Below, one piece after another: positions 23,619-32,240 of a stretch of DNA of 64,000 nt; the stretch's first letter is position 1, and each line of letters opens with the position of its first letter. Under the pieces are notes generated by a model, which was not told the origin of the DNA, did no database searches, and saw nothing but the letters and a program-made list of their open reading frames with translations. Location: positions 1 to 64,000 of the forward strand of contig CAYGUA010000010.1 in NCBI GenBank assembly GCA_964353015.1, given 5' to 3'. The position numbers and the translations under genes are program-made. This stretch comes from JAMZMI01 sp964353015 (lineage in GTDB: Bacteria > Bacteroidota > Bacteroidia > Cytophagales > Cyclobacteriaceae).

Positions 23619-24584
23619 ATGAAGGATTTTAAATATAAAATTGGCCTGGTAAGGAATTTTGGTTTGGTGACCTTGTTAATATTCATTTTGATACGATGCG
23701 AAGTTGTAGTTGATGTACCTATGCCGGACTTTCAAACATCTTTGGTGGTGAATAGCCTGTACAATTCCGACTCCTCAATATGGGTTAGCTTATCCTCAAA
23801 CAAATATGTTTTAGATAATAGATATGATTTTCCAATTGTAAAGGGTGCTACTGTCAGGCTCTATGAAGAAGGCTCACTTGTAGCTGAATTATTGGAATAT
23901 AATGATATTGGATATTACGGCGCGGAATATATTCCTCAACCGGGACTTGAATATAAAATTACTGTAGAGAAGTCGGGTTTCGAATCTGCTTCTGCTATGA
24001 GCAGAATTCCCGCCAAACTGGCAAACTTCAAAGTTGAAGGTATTTCAAAAGATCCTAATGTTGATTACAACGAAAACGTCCTGACTTATTCTATCACTGA
24101 CGAACTGGGAAAGGATTTTTACGAAGCAAATCTTTTTACTTGGAGGAAGTTTTATAGGCAGGGATATGATGAAGAAAAAGATAGTGCTTATGCAATTTAT
24201 CAGGGAGAGATATTGCAACCAATATCATTTGTTGAGGAAGCTCCTGATTTAAATGGGTTTGAAGAATATTCATCAGTTACCGTATTTTCTGATGAGCTGT
24301 TCAACGGCAAGACAAAGGAGTTTAAGATTAAATTCAGTAATTATTGGAACTATGATTATTACACTGGAGAAACTAATGACACAATCAGATATGTCTTTCA
24401 GGTACGGCACCTATCAGAGGAATATTACCAATATGTATTGACTTCACAGCTTCAATTCAATGTAGATGGAGACCCGTTTGCAGAAGCAGTTCAAGTTTAT
24501 AACAATATTGAAAATGGATTTGGCATATTCGCTGGTTACAATACCGCGTCTTTTGAATTTGAGATAATCAATGAATCAAATTGA
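23619..24584 (+). CDS. DUF4249 lipoprotein
   Basis: A 321-residue lipoprotein: hydrophobic leader with lipobox LIRC (C27), then a beta-rich domain of the DUF4249 family, usually encoded directly after a TonB-dependent receptor. It starts 4 nt after the receptor stop, so the two are cotranscribed and probably form one outer-membrane complex, with this protein as a surface or periplasmic partner. The exact role of the family is unknown to me. Confidence 0.85.
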   Translation: MKDFKYKIGLVRNFGLVTLLIFILIRCEVVVDVPMPDFQTSLVVNSLYNSDSSIWVSLSSNKYVLDNRYDFPIVKGATVRLYEEGSLVAELLEYNDIGYYGAEYIPQPGLEYKITVEKSGFESASAMSRIPAKLANFKVEGISKDPNVDYNENVLTYSITDELGKDFYEANLFTWRKFYRQGYDEEKDSAYAIYQGEILQPISFVEEAPDLNGFEEYSSVTVFSDELFNGKTKEFKIKFSNYWNYDYYTGETNDTIRYVFQVRHLSEEYYQYVLTSQLQFNVDGDPFAEAVQVYNNIENGFGIFAGYNTASFEFEIINESN

Positions 24585-24650
24585 TTTTGGACTAATCCGC
24601 AATGCTTAGGTTTCAAATTATCAAAAATTGACAATATCAAGACTTCTATT

Positions 24651-24767
24651 TCACCCTCTCAGGGTTTGTTGATTGTAAACTTTGCCAGTTATAATCATTA
24701 CATCCCTTCGGGATTTAATTCAGATTTATTCAAAATGATTTTTGGAGGCAGAAATCCCAAAGGGATG
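24651..24767. repeat. REP-like extragenic palindromic cluster
   Basis: The gap after the DUF4249 gene holds a small palindrome ACCCT-CTC-AGGGT (about 24653-24665) and two 16-bp arms, CATCCCTTCGGGATTT (24701-24716) and AAATCCCAAAGGGATG (24752-24767), that are inverted copies with one mismatch. Each arm is itself nearly palindromic around GGGAT/ATCCC. The arrangement resembles repeated extragenic elements scattered in Bacteroidota genomes. It lies between convergent genes, so it may also work as a terminator. Confidence 0.65.
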
Positions 24768-24807
24768 ACATTATTGCCTTATTCTAGTGACGTTTACCAA
24801 CATAGAT

Positions 24808-25266
24808 TCATTTCAGTTCTGAAACGATTTCTCTCAGCTTCAAAGTCAAATCCTCAATCCCTTCAATCTCTTTCCCATATTCAAAAGTTACTTTTTTTGT
24901 TCTGCTACCGATGGTCATTTCGATCCACTCAGCACCACCATCTGCACAGTCCGGACAGCCAATGACAGGATCAAGTGTGAGGAATTTTTCCTGATCTACC
25001 AGACTGAGGATATCCAAATATTTTTTTTGAGTATAAATCATTGTTTTGGTCTCAGGACTCACACTATTATCATGTCCATAATTCACATAATAAAGTCGAT
25101 CTGAGCTGACCTCCAGATCTGTAAGGCAATAGCCAACACAAAATCCGAACGATGTTCCATATTTGATTGAGGGCACTTCTTCATCAGATAATACATCCGC
25201 GTCTTCGCAGGAAAACAAAAACAGAGAGGAGATTAGGAGTATAGCGTATTTCATCTTTTTGACCAT
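24808..25266 (-). CDS. Putative lipoprotein of unknown function
   Basis: A 152-residue protein with a lipobox FLFSC (C20) after a short leader. The mature part has paired cysteines (FGFCVGYC and CPDC) and a WIEMTIGSRTKKVTFEYG strand pattern, suggesting a small extracytoplasmic beta domain stabilised by disulfides. An ATG four codons downstream is an equally good start. It is a lone minus-strand gene beside the REP-like repeat; no operon partner is evident. I do not recognise the family. Confidence 0.7.
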   Translation of the reverse strand: MVKKMKYAILLISSLFLFSCEDADVLSDEEVPSIKYGTSFGFCVGYCLTDLEVSSDRLYYVNYGHDNSVSPETKTMIYTQKKYLDILSLVDQEKFLTLDPVIGCPDCADGGAEWIEMTIGSRTKKVTFEYGKEIEGIEDLTLKLREIVSELK

Positions 25267-25329
25267 TTTGGGTTACATGACACAGTAACCATTCTTTTGG
25301 TTTGAAAACATACAACTATCGTGCTGATT

Positions 25330-26646
25330 TTAAAATTTTAGTCGGGAAACCAAATATTTAAATCTTAAAAAATGCAAAATGGCCGCAAGAGTAAGGCCAA
25401 CAAGCAAGCCATACCAAATTCCAAAAACACCAAAATCGAAAATAAACCCGAGTACATATCCCAGTGGTATGGCTATGAGCCAATAAGCAACGAAAGTAAC
25501 TACAGTGGGAATTTTGACATCCGTCAAACCTCTGAGTATTCCCAATCCAACAGCCTGCATGCCATCGGAGATTTGAAAAGCTGCTGCCACGATGAGCAGA
25601 CCTGTGGCTAGATTTTCAACAGTGGCATTATTAATATAAAGTGAAACCAGCTCATATCTGAAAATAATAAAGAAACCACCACATAAAGCCATGAATCCAA
25701 TCACTGTAGCCATGATCGAATACCCGGCTATTTTCAAATCGTGCAGATTATTCAGCCCCATCTGATTTCCGATGCGGATGGTGCCAGCTGCGCCAAGACC
25801 GGAAGCAGCCATGTAAGAAACAGCCACCAGATTGATTGCTATTTGGTGAGAAGCCTGAGCCTCTGCACTGATCCATCCAGCCATGATTGCGGCCACAGCA
25901 AATGCGCCTATTTCAAAAAGATATTGCATGCCTGACGGCACTCCGATTCGGAGCATATTTTTCATCACCGACCATTCAAAATCCCAACTAAAGCCAGTGA
26001 GTAGCGGTCTGGTTCTGACATACATCAATGCAGCCATTATTATTCGAGCAATCAAAGTAGCATAACCTGCACCCAGAAGTCCATAGGCGGGGATCCCAAA
26101 AGCACCATAAATCAAAACATAATTCAAAGCCACGTTGAGCAGGTTGGCAATCACTGAGACCATCATCGGGCTAAATGTGTCGGATAAACCTTCGGAAAAC
26201 TGCCTGTAGGTTTGAAAATGCATCAATGGAATCAAAGAAATGCACATAACAATAAGATAAGGCCTTGCTTCACGAGCTACTTCGGCTTCCTGACCAAAAT
26301 ACCCGAGAAAAGGTGAAATTATCAGGCCAATCCCGACAAGAATTATGGCCAAAACCATATTCAGACCTAATCCATTTTGAAAAAACTTGATGAGTCGATT
26401 CTGATCTTTAGCATCTGTGGCAGCTACGAGTGGCGTCATGGCGTAGCTCACACCAATCCCAAAGACCATCAAAATATGATAAAAAGTGCCACCAAATGTT
26501 GCCGCTGCGAGTGGAATTACACCTGTTTTTCCTACCATCATCGTATCGGCAACCGAAACAAGGATATGTCCGATCTGCCCGATGACTATTGGAAAAGCCA
26601 GCCTGAAATTCCTCCGAAAATGCTCTTTGATTGATAGGTTAGTCAC
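25330..26646 (-). CDS. MATE-family efflux transporter
   Basis: A 438-residue membrane protein with about 12 transmembrane helices and the two MatE repeats (about 17-180 and 240-400), including PIVIGQIGHILVSVADTMMVG near the N-terminus and the GAAGTIRIGNQMG motif in the second half. Family members export drugs or metabolites using Na+ or H+ gradients; it is NorM-like. The start is GTG at 26646. The Nudix gene ends 25 nt upstream, so it may be the last gene of a minus-strand group of four (27655 down to 25330). Confidence 0.92.
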   Translation of the reverse strand: MTNLSIKEHFRRNFRLAFPIVIGQIGHILVSVADTMMVGKTGVIPLAAATFGGTFYHILMVFGIGVSYAMTPLVAATDAKDQNRLIKFFQNGLGLNMVLAIILVGIGLIISPFLGYFGQEAEVAREARPYLIVMCISLIPLMHFQTYRQFSEGLSDTFSPMMVSVIANLLNVALNYVLIYGAFGIPAYGLLGAGYATLIARIIMAALMYVRTRPLLTGFSWDFEWSVMKNMLRIGVPSGMQYLFEIGAFAVAAIMAGWISAEAQASHQIAINLVAVSYMAASGLGAAGTIRIGNQMGLNNLHDLKIAGYSIMATVIGFMALCGGFFIIFRYELVSLYINNATVENLATGLLIVAAAFQISDGMQAVGLGILRGLTDVKIPTVVTFVAYWLIAIPLGYVLGFIFDFGVFGIWYGLLVGLTLAAILHFLRFKYLVSRLKF

Positions 26647-26671
26647 TATGGGGTGGTTTGAATGGAATGTA

Positions 26672-27217
26672 TTAGAGTTTCATCATTCTGCCTAATTTCA
26701 GAATAGCCACCATACTCAGACTGTCCGTGATTTTTCCATCCAAGACCATCTGATGCGCCTCGCTAAATGGGAGCTTCCATATTTTCAGATCTTCAGTTTC
26801 TTCAAATGCTGTTTCGCCCTGGGTCAAGTCTTCAGCAAGGAAGGCATAACCTGTTTCATCTGTGACTGAATTTGAGGTGTGCATTTTTAAAAATTCGCGC
26901 CATTTTTTGGCACTCAAGCCTGTTTCCTCCTTAAGTTCTCGCTTCGCAGAATCCAGGCGGTCAATATTTAAATCTCCTCCACCCATGGGGATTTCCCACG
27001 AATATTCATTCAAAGCATAGCGCCATTGACCCACCAGCCAGGTGTTATGAACTTCGTCCAGAGGAATGATGCCAATAGCAAAGCTTTTAAAATGGACTTT
27101 TCCATATTGACTGAGTCCACCACCGGGGTTGATTACATAATCTTCATCTAGTCTGATCCATGGATTTTCATAGATCAATGTGCTTTTTTGCTTGATCCAC
27201 GGGTTTTTCTCACTCAT
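26672..27217 (-). CDS. Nudix hydrolase (ADP-ribose pyrophosphatase-like)
   Basis: A 181-residue Nudix protein resembling ADP-sugar pyrophosphatases. The Nudix box reads GGGDLNIDRLDSAKRELKEETG, with the catalytic RELKEETG intact. The first part of the box is about one residue shorter than in the consensus, so the usual upstream glutamate is replaced by D or I depending on alignment. It should hydrolyse a nucleoside diphosphate linked to another group. Its 5' end overlaps the small membrane-protein gene upstream by 8 nt. Confidence 0.88.
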   Translation of the reverse strand: MSEKNPWIKQKSTLIYENPWIRLDEDYVINPGGGLSQYGKVHFKSFAIGIIPLDEVHNTWLVGQWRYALNEYSWEIPMGGGDLNIDRLDSAKRELKEETGLSAKKWREFLKMHTSNSVTDETGYAFLAEDLTQGETAFEETEDLKIWKLPFSEAHQMVLDGKITDSLSMVAILKLGRMMKL

Positions 27218-27401
27218 TCCTGTTTTCTTTTTTGGATTTGATAAACCTCAAAACCATCATAACAACAACCAACCCAAGAATAATGGCTGGAGCAATGCTG
27301 TGAAATTCCTCCAATGACTGGCTCTCTTCTCCATCATAAATGAGGTAATACATGGCCATACCAATTCCCAGATAAACAAGATAGCGCGTTGGTTTTTTCA
27401 T
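27210..27401 (-). CDS. Small membrane protein
   Basis: A 63-residue protein with two hydrophobic segments (about 7-22 and 35-53) and a basic C-terminus (FIKSKKENRNE). It overlaps the Nudix gene by 8 nt and the upstream membrane-protein gene by 4 nt, which supports it being real and translated with them. No family recognised. Confidence 0.6.
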   Translation of the reverse strand: MKKPTRYLVYLGIGMAMYYLIYDGEESQSLEEFHSIAPAIILGLVVVMMVLRFIKSKKENRNE

Positions 27402-27655
27402 TTTTTTCTAATCCTAATCATTACAAATATCACAATCAAGGCAAGTAGGCCTAAACTGAAAATCAATCCAAAGAGTGCAACTGCTTGTCCTGAAAAATTA
27501 TCAGAAAGCAATTCGAGCAGATGTGGAATCAGGAAAATGATCGCCAAAACGCCCATCATAAATACAAACCGCTGCAGGAATTTCAAGACTTCATTGGATT
27601 TAATTTTTAAAGTGGAACTCCCATAACCATTTGAAAAACTGATAGCGTATTTCAA
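27398..27655 (-). CDS. Small membrane protein
   Basis: An 85-residue protein with two strong transmembrane segments (about 27-50 and 56-82) ending in a basic tail RIRKK. The start appears to be TTG at 27655. A 4-nt overlap with the next small membrane-protein gene suggests an operon with that gene and the Nudix hydrolase. It diverges from prfC. No family recognised. Confidence 0.6.
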   Translation of the reverse strand: MKYAISFSNGYGSSTLKIKSNEVLKFLQRFVFMMGVLAIIFLIPHLLELLSDNFSGQAVALFGLIFSLGLLALIVIFVMIRIRKK

Positions 27656-27691
27656 ATTTCATGATCATTTCATCGGGGTAAAGATAACCAT

Positions 27692-27699
27692 TAACTTTG
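27692..27699 (+). promoter_or_regulatory. Possible -7 box of the prfC promoter
   Basis: TAACTTTG fits the Bacteroidota TAnnTTTG element, 22 bp before the prfC ATG. At the -33 position there is only a TTTC (27668-27671), so the promoter is incomplete by consensus. Confidence 0.45.
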
Positions 27700-27721
27700 C
27701 GCGCTGAAATTAAAGCTTACC

Positions 27722-29302
27722 ATGACATTAGAGCAGGAAATCAACAAGCGCAGGACCTTTGGAATCATTGCCCACCCGGATGCTGGAAAAACCACTTTGA
27801 CGGAAAAATTGCTGCTCTTCGGGGGTGCAATCCAAACCGCTGGAGCGGTAAAATCCAACAAAATAGACGTAGGTACACGATCCGACTGGATGGAGATAGA
27901 GAAACAAAGAGGAATCTCTGTGGCTACTTCTGTGATGGGATTTGAATACAAAGACCTTAAAATCAATATCCTTGATACGCCTGGTCACGAAGATTTTGCG
28001 GAAGATACCTATCGCACACTTACTGCCGTGGATAGTGTGATCATGGTCATAGACTGTGTGAAAGGGGTGGAGCGCCAGACAGAAAAGCTGATGGAAGTCT
28101 GCCGAATGAGAAACACGCCGGTGATTTGTTTCATCAACAAGCTGGATAGGGAAGGCCGAGATGCTTTTGAATTGCTGGATGAAATAGAAGAAAAACTTGG
28201 TATCAAGGTGCGCCCGATGAGCTGGCCTATTGGCATGGGTAAATCACTCCGTGGGGTTTTTAATATTTATGAAAATAACCTGAATCTCTACGAACCAAAC
28301 AAAGCCAAAAAAGTAACGGATGTGGTTGCGATCAAGGGTGTGGATGATCCAGAATTGGAAAAGCATTTGCCTGCATCCATGGTCAAGACTTTGAGAGAAG
28401 AAATAGAATTGGTCAATGGAGTATATGATCCATTGGACATTGAAAAATATAAAGCAGGAGAAGTAGCCCCAGTTTTTTTCGGAAGTGCCGTCAATAATTT
28501 TGGTATCAGGGAGCTACTTGATTGCTTCATTGATTTGGCACCTTCGCCAAAGCCAAGAGAAACAGAGGACAGAAAGATAGATCCAACCGAAAAAAAATTC
28601 ACCGGATTTATATTTAAGATTCACGCCAACATGGACCCGAAGCACCGAAACAGGATTGCTTTTGCTCGGGTGTGTTCTGGTACGTTTCTGCGAGGAAGCA
28701 ACTATTATCACGTACGTCATGATAAGAATTTCAGATTTTCAAATGCTACAGCTTTCATGGCTCAGCAAAAAGAAACCATCGATGAGGCATTTCCAGGAGA
28801 TATTGTTGGGCTTTATGACACAGGAAACCTAAAGATTGGCGATACGCTCACAGAAGGTGAAAAAGGTCAGTACAAAGGAATACCAAGCTTTTCACCGGAG
28901 CTTTTCAAAGAAGTGACTAATCTGGATGCTATGAAAGCTAAGCAATTAGAGAAAGGTTTGTCTCAGCTTATGGATGAGGGTGTGGCCCAGCTTTTTTCTT
29001 ATGAAATGGGTAGTAGAAAAGTTGTGGGTACGGTCGGGGCACTTCAGTTTGAAGTATTGCAGCATAGACTTTTGCATGAGTACAATGCGAAAGTCCGTTT
29101 TGATTCTGTGAACATATACAAAGCCTGCTGGATTAGTAGCAGCGATCAGGTAAAATTGGATGCTTTTGTCAAAGATAAATTCCGTCACATAGCCAAAGAC
29201 AAGGAAGGTAAATTGGTATTCATGGCGGAGAGTAAGGCCTGGTTACAAATGGTTCAGGATAATTTCCCAGAGATTAATTTCCATTTTATCAGCGAATTTT
29301 AA
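27722..29302 (+). CDS. prfC: Peptide chain release factor 3
   Basis: A 526-residue translational GTPase of the RF3 length. G-domain motifs: AHPDAGKTTLTE (G1), the RGISVATSVM switch I region with the RF3-type serine, DTPGHEDF (G3) and NKLD (G4). The RF3-specific middle (PAPxxFGSAVNNFGI-like, around residue 245) and the C-terminal domain follow. It removes RF1 and RF2 from the ribosome after termination, and also acts in post-peptidyl-transfer quality control. Single gene with a likely own promoter; an inverted repeat follows it. Confidence 0.96.
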   Translation: MTLEQEINKRRTFGIIAHPDAGKTTLTEKLLLFGGAIQTAGAVKSNKIDVGTRSDWMEIEKQRGISVATSVMGFEYKDLKINILDTPGHEDFAEDTYRTLTAVDSVIMVIDCVKGVERQTEKLMEVCRMRNTPVICFINKLDREGRDAFELLDEIEEKLGIKVRPMSWPIGMGKSLRGVFNIYENNLNLYEPNKAKKVTDVVAIKGVDDPELEKHLPASMVKTLREEIELVNGVYDPLDIEKYKAGEVAPVFFGSAVNNFGIRELLDCFIDLAPSPKPRETEDRKIDPTEKKFTGFIFKIHANMDPKHRNRIAFARVCSGTFLRGSNYYHVRHDKNFRFSNATAFMAQQKETIDEAFPGDIVGLYDTGNLKIGDTLTEGEKGQYKGIPSFSPELFKEVTNLDAMKAKQLEKGLSQLMDEGVAQLFSYEMGSRKVVGTVGALQFEVLQHRLLHEYNAKVRFDSVNIYKACWISSSDQVKLDAFVKDKFRHIAKDKEGKLVFMAESKAWLQMVQDNFPEINFHFISEF

Positions 29303-29325
29303 CTGCTTGTTTTCCGTTTCCAGTT

Positions 29326-29368
29326 TTGAATGATGGATTTGATGTAGAAAGCATGGTTCATCATTCAA
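29326..29368. repeat. Inverted repeat between prfC and the pseudouridine synthase gene
   Basis: TTGAATGATG (29326-29335) and CATCATTCAA (29359-29368) are perfect 10-bp inverted arms with a 23-nt spacer, beginning 24 bp after the prfC stop. No T run follows, so termination is uncertain; it could be a 3' stabilising hairpin. Confidence 0.5.
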
Positions 29369-29386
29369 TCATCCAATTCAATCACC

Positions 29387-29394
29387 TAGCTTTG
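29387..29394 (+). promoter_or_regulatory. Possible -7 box of the pseudouridine synthase operon
   Basis: TAGCTTTG fits TAnnTTTG, ending 7 nt before the ATG at 29402. No TTTG is visible 19-21 nt upstream. If used, the transcript would be nearly leaderless. Confidence 0.35.
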
Positions 29395-29401
29395 TAGCGC
29401 A

Positions 29402-30088
29402 ATGAAAGACCCAAAAGTATTATTTGAAGACAACCATCTGCTTATTATCAATAAGCCCACGGGATGGTTGGTGCAGGCTGACAAAACTGGCGATACCACG
29501 CTTACAGATTGGGCTCGAGATTATATCAAAAACAAATTCAACAAACCCGGTGATGCCTTTTTGCATCCTACACATAGGCTGGATAGGCCGGTGAGTGGTG
29601 TCATCGTTTTTGCGCGTACTTCCAAAGCTTTGGAGCGAATGAATAAGCTTTTCCGCGAAGATGAAGTGGAGAAAACGTATCTCGCCATAGTTAAGGATAA
29701 GCCGCGTGAAATGGAGGAAACCCTGATCCATCATATCGAAAAAGATTCCATAAAAAATACGGTGAGGGCTTTTACCCGTCCGAATAAAAACACGAAACAA
29801 GCCGAGCTCACTTATGATGTATTGGCCATCGGCGACAGTCATTCTTTGGTGAGAGTGCGACCAAAAACAGGCCGTCCGCATCAGATCCGCGTGCAACTTG
29901 CCAAAATAGAATGCCCGATCAAAGGAGATTTGAGGTATGGCTACCCTAAGGCCAATCCGGATAAAAGTCTCAATTTGCATTCCTTTCAGATTGCGTTTAT
30001 TCACCCAGTCAAAAAGGAATTGATGAAGATTACCTGCAAGCCTGATTGGCCAGATTACAAAAGCTTCATCAATGAGCTGGATAAATAA
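29402..30088 (+). CDS. RluA-family pseudouridine synthase
   Basis: A 228-residue enzyme of the RluA/TruC family. The catalytic HRLDRPVSG motif holds D61; the later RPKTGRPHQIRVQ segment is the second conserved region. It lacks an S4 domain, which with its length suggests a TruC- or RluC-like short form modifying tRNA or rRNA uridines; the precise target cannot be read here. It is first in a four-gene chain: the next gene starts 17 nt inside its 3' end. Confidence 0.88.
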   Translation: MKDPKVLFEDNHLLIINKPTGWLVQADKTGDTTLTDWARDYIKNKFNKPGDAFLHPTHRLDRPVSGVIVFARTSKALERMNKLFREDEVEKTYLAIVKDKPREMEETLIHHIEKDSIKNTVRAFTRPNKNTKQAELTYDVLAIGDSHSLVRVRPKTGRPHQIRVQLAKIECPIKGDLRYGYPKANPDKSLNLHSFQIAFIHPVKKELMKITCKPDWPDYKSFINELDK

Positions 30089-30386
30089 ACTACAAATCAA
30101 ATGGGATTTGAAAAACACTACTCAGGTGGTAGTGGTGCTTGTTGTGTTTGCCTGCACAGGCTTCACGGTCATGTTTCTCAAAGATCCAATTGTTAGTTTT
30201 TTCACCAATGATGGTGAACCAAGTGTTTGGTTTTCGGTTATTTATTATCTGCTAATCCTTCCCATTTACAATGTCATTTTATTGTTTTACGGGTTGATAT
30301 TCGGTCAATTTAAGTTCTTCTGGAATTTTGAAAAACGAATGTTCAGCAGATTTAAACGACGCAAAAACGATGCTCAGCAGAGATGA
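30072..30386 (+). CDS. DUF6787-like small membrane protein
   Basis: A 104-residue protein with two transmembrane segments (about 18-36 and 55-78) and a strongly basic C-terminus (FEKRMFSRFKRRKND). The pattern WDLKN near the start and FGQFKFFWNFEKRM at the end matches a conserved Bacteroidota family (DUF6787). It overlaps the genes on both sides by 17 nt each. Role unknown; the neighbours are a pseudouridine synthase and folate genes. Confidence 0.75.
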   Translation: MSWINKLQIKWDLKNTTQVVVVLVVFACTGFTVMFLKDPIVSFFTNDGEPSVWFSVIYYLLILPIYNVILLFYGLIFGQFKFFWNFEKRMFSRFKRRKNDAQQR

Positions 30387-31350
30387 AGCCATTCAGAAAA
30401 TCAACGCCTATGCTGCGGGTAACAAACCTTTTGTGTTTTTTACTGATTTTTTGGGTACCAAAGTATGGCTCAAGTCAATAGCAGACATTGATCATTCGGA
30501 ATTGCGATTTCAATTTTCTGGGCAATCCATTCAGAATGCCCAATCAAAACAAGAATCAACTCCCTCTTTTCGGTTTCAAAAGCAGCCGCTGGCATTTAGT
30601 GATTTTGATCAGAGCTTCACACAAGTTGTGAAAGAAATCAACTTTGGCAATTCGTTTTTGGTCAATCTCACCTTTCGAACTCCCATCGAAACAAATCTAT
30701 CCTTGGATCAGATTTTTGACATCAGCAAGGCCAAATATAAGTTGAGATACCAGGATCAGTTTGTGGTTTTCTCGCCTGAGACATTCGTCAAAATGAAAGA
30801 GGGTTACATCTATTCCTATCCCATGAAAGGAACCATTGATGCCACTTTGCCAAATGCGGAAAGCCAGCTCCTAAGCGACCCAAAAGAACTCGCCGAGCAT
30901 GTGACAATCACAGATTTGATTAGGAATGATCTGAGTCAGATTGCTAATGAAGTGCAGGTGACCAAATTTCGATTTGTCTCGGAAGTGAAGACACATGAGA
31001 AAACATTGCTTCAGGTGAGCACGGAAGTAAGGGGTAAGTTGCCCGAAAACTATCGTGAAAATCTGGGCACTTTGCTCTTTCAGCTGCTGCCCGCAGGTTC
31101 CATCACTGGCGCGCCAAAGCCAAAAACAGTCGAAATCATACAGCGGCTAGAAAATTATCAAAGAGAATTTTATACTGGCATTTGTGGGTATTTTGATGGT
31201 GAAAATCTCGATACAGGCGTGATGATCCGGTTCATAGAGAAAACTGAAAACCAACTATATTACAAAAGCGGAGGAGGAATCACCTCGTTTTCCAATGCGC
31301 AAAAGGAATATCAAGAGCTTATAGACAAGATATATGTCCCGGTTTATTGA
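30370..31350 (+). CDS. pabB: Aminodeoxychorismate synthase component I
   Basis: A 326-residue chorismate-binding enzyme of the short PabB form without an extended N-terminal domain. It shows SYPMKGTI, the metal/chorismate motif DLIRNDLSQIA, LLPAGSITGAPKPKTVEII and FYTGICGYF, then GGGITS near the end. It converts chorismate and ammonia to 4-amino-4-deoxychorismate for folate synthesis. The frame extends 14 codons upstream, but the ATG at 30370 fits the family and gives a 17-nt overlap with the preceding gene. pabC overlaps its end by 17 nt. The glutaminase subunit gene (pabA) is not here. Confidence 0.9.
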   Translation: MLSRDEAIQKINAYAAGNKPFVFFTDFLGTKVWLKSIADIDHSELRFQFSGQSIQNAQSKQESTPSFRFQKQPLAFSDFDQSFTQVVKEINFGNSFLVNLTFRTPIETNLSLDQIFDISKAKYKLRYQDQFVVFSPETFVKMKEGYIYSYPMKGTIDATLPNAESQLLSDPKELAEHVTITDLIRNDLSQIANEVQVTKFRFVSEVKTHEKTLLQVSTEVRGKLPENYRENLGTLLFQLLPAGSITGAPKPKTVEIIQRLENYQREFYTGICGYFDGENLDTGVMIRFIEKTENQLYYKSGGGITSFSNAQKEYQELIDKIYVPVY

Positions 31351-31924
31351 AAGTGTTTGTTTTGAAAAAGGTGCGTATCATTTGCTGGACTTGCATCAGC
31401 AGCGGATAGACAAGACTTTTCGGAAATACTATCCGCTCACCATTCCATTCAACCTCGAGTCGCATCTGCCAAAACTGGATTTTGAAGATAAATACAAGGT
31501 GCGGGTGTTGTATAACAATGAATCGATCGATGTTGAATTTGCCGAATATCATCGGCATAAGATCCAGTCATTGAAGCTCGTGGAAACCTCGGGAATGAAT
31601 TATGCCTTCAAGCATGAGGCCAGAGGTATGATAGAAAAACTGTATGCCCGCCGTGGAGCTGCCGACGATATCATCATCATCAATGATGGAAAAGTCACTG
31701 ACAGTTCTTACGCCAATCTGGTCTTTTGGGATGGCAACAAATGGTACACGCCAAAAAATTATTTACTCAATGGAGTGAAGCGCCAGCTCTATTTGAAACA
31801 TGGTTTGATTATAGAAAAAAACATCCATCTGGACAACCTTCAGGATTTTGAAAAGGTGAGTTTGATCAATGCCATGCTGGATTTGAGTGATGTAGAAATA
31901 AACTTGGAGAACATTCTGATCTAG
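31334..31924 (+). CDS. pabC: Aminodeoxychorismate lyase (class IV aminotransferase)
   Basis: A 196-residue PLP enzyme of the class IV aminotransferase family, shorter than E. coli PabC (269). The PLP lysine is probably that of NYAFKHEAR; DGKVTDSSYANLVFWDG and YLLNGVKRQ are the typical later motifs. It releases pyruvate from aminodeoxychorismate, giving p-aminobenzoate. Its position 17 nt inside the end of pabB supports the assignment over a branched-chain aminotransferase. Its stop overlaps a convergent membrane-protein gene by 4 nt. Confidence 0.85.
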   Translation: MSRFIESVCFEKGAYHLLDLHQQRIDKTFRKYYPLTIPFNLESHLPKLDFEDKYKVRVLYNNESIDVEFAEYHRHKIQSLKLVETSGMNYAFKHEARGMIEKLYARRGAADDIIIINDGKVTDSSYANLVFWDGNKWYTPKNYLLNGVKRQLYLKHGLIIEKNIHLDNLQDFEKVSLINAMLDLSDVEINLENILI

Positions 31925-32202
31925 ATCGGATAGTTTAGAATGAGGAAAAATCCCAGAGAGATTCCTGCCAAAAGGATTACACCTAAAATTAATTTTTTGA
32001 CTAACAAGCTTTGATTATCCTCACGGTAGCGCTCCTGGATGGCCTTTATAAGGGCTGGGTCTGACTTTCGGTATTGATAGATTTTTCTTCGTGACTTGTA
32101 AGTGGCAGATTTCAGTTTTTCGAAAAGGCCTTTTCGGGAAAGCTTAGCTAAGTTTTCCTCATTTATTTTGGCCATGTCACGGGCTATTCCCCAGGTTCCC
32201 AT
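31921..32202 (-). CDS. Small protein with C-terminal membrane anchor
   Basis: A 93-residue protein: a basic, helical N-terminal two thirds (KINEENLAKLSRKGLFEKLK) and one C-terminal transmembrane segment (about 71-91). An ATG nine codons downstream is an alternative start. It converges with pabC (4-nt overlap of stops) and is followed by nothing on its strand. No family recognised. Confidence 0.55.
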   Translation of the reverse strand: MGTWGIARDMAKINEENLAKLSRKGLFEKLKSATYKSRRKIYQYRKSDPALIKAIQERYREDNQSLLVKKLILGVILLAGISLGFFLILNYPI

Positions 32203-32240
32203 GGACTATTTCACGTAAAATATATAGTGAAAGTTCCGGA

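Noticed and set aside
29420..30118. 232-codon minus-strand frame inside the pseudouridine synthase gene
   Set aside because: Antisense to a gene with clear catalytic motifs; composition is shadow-like.
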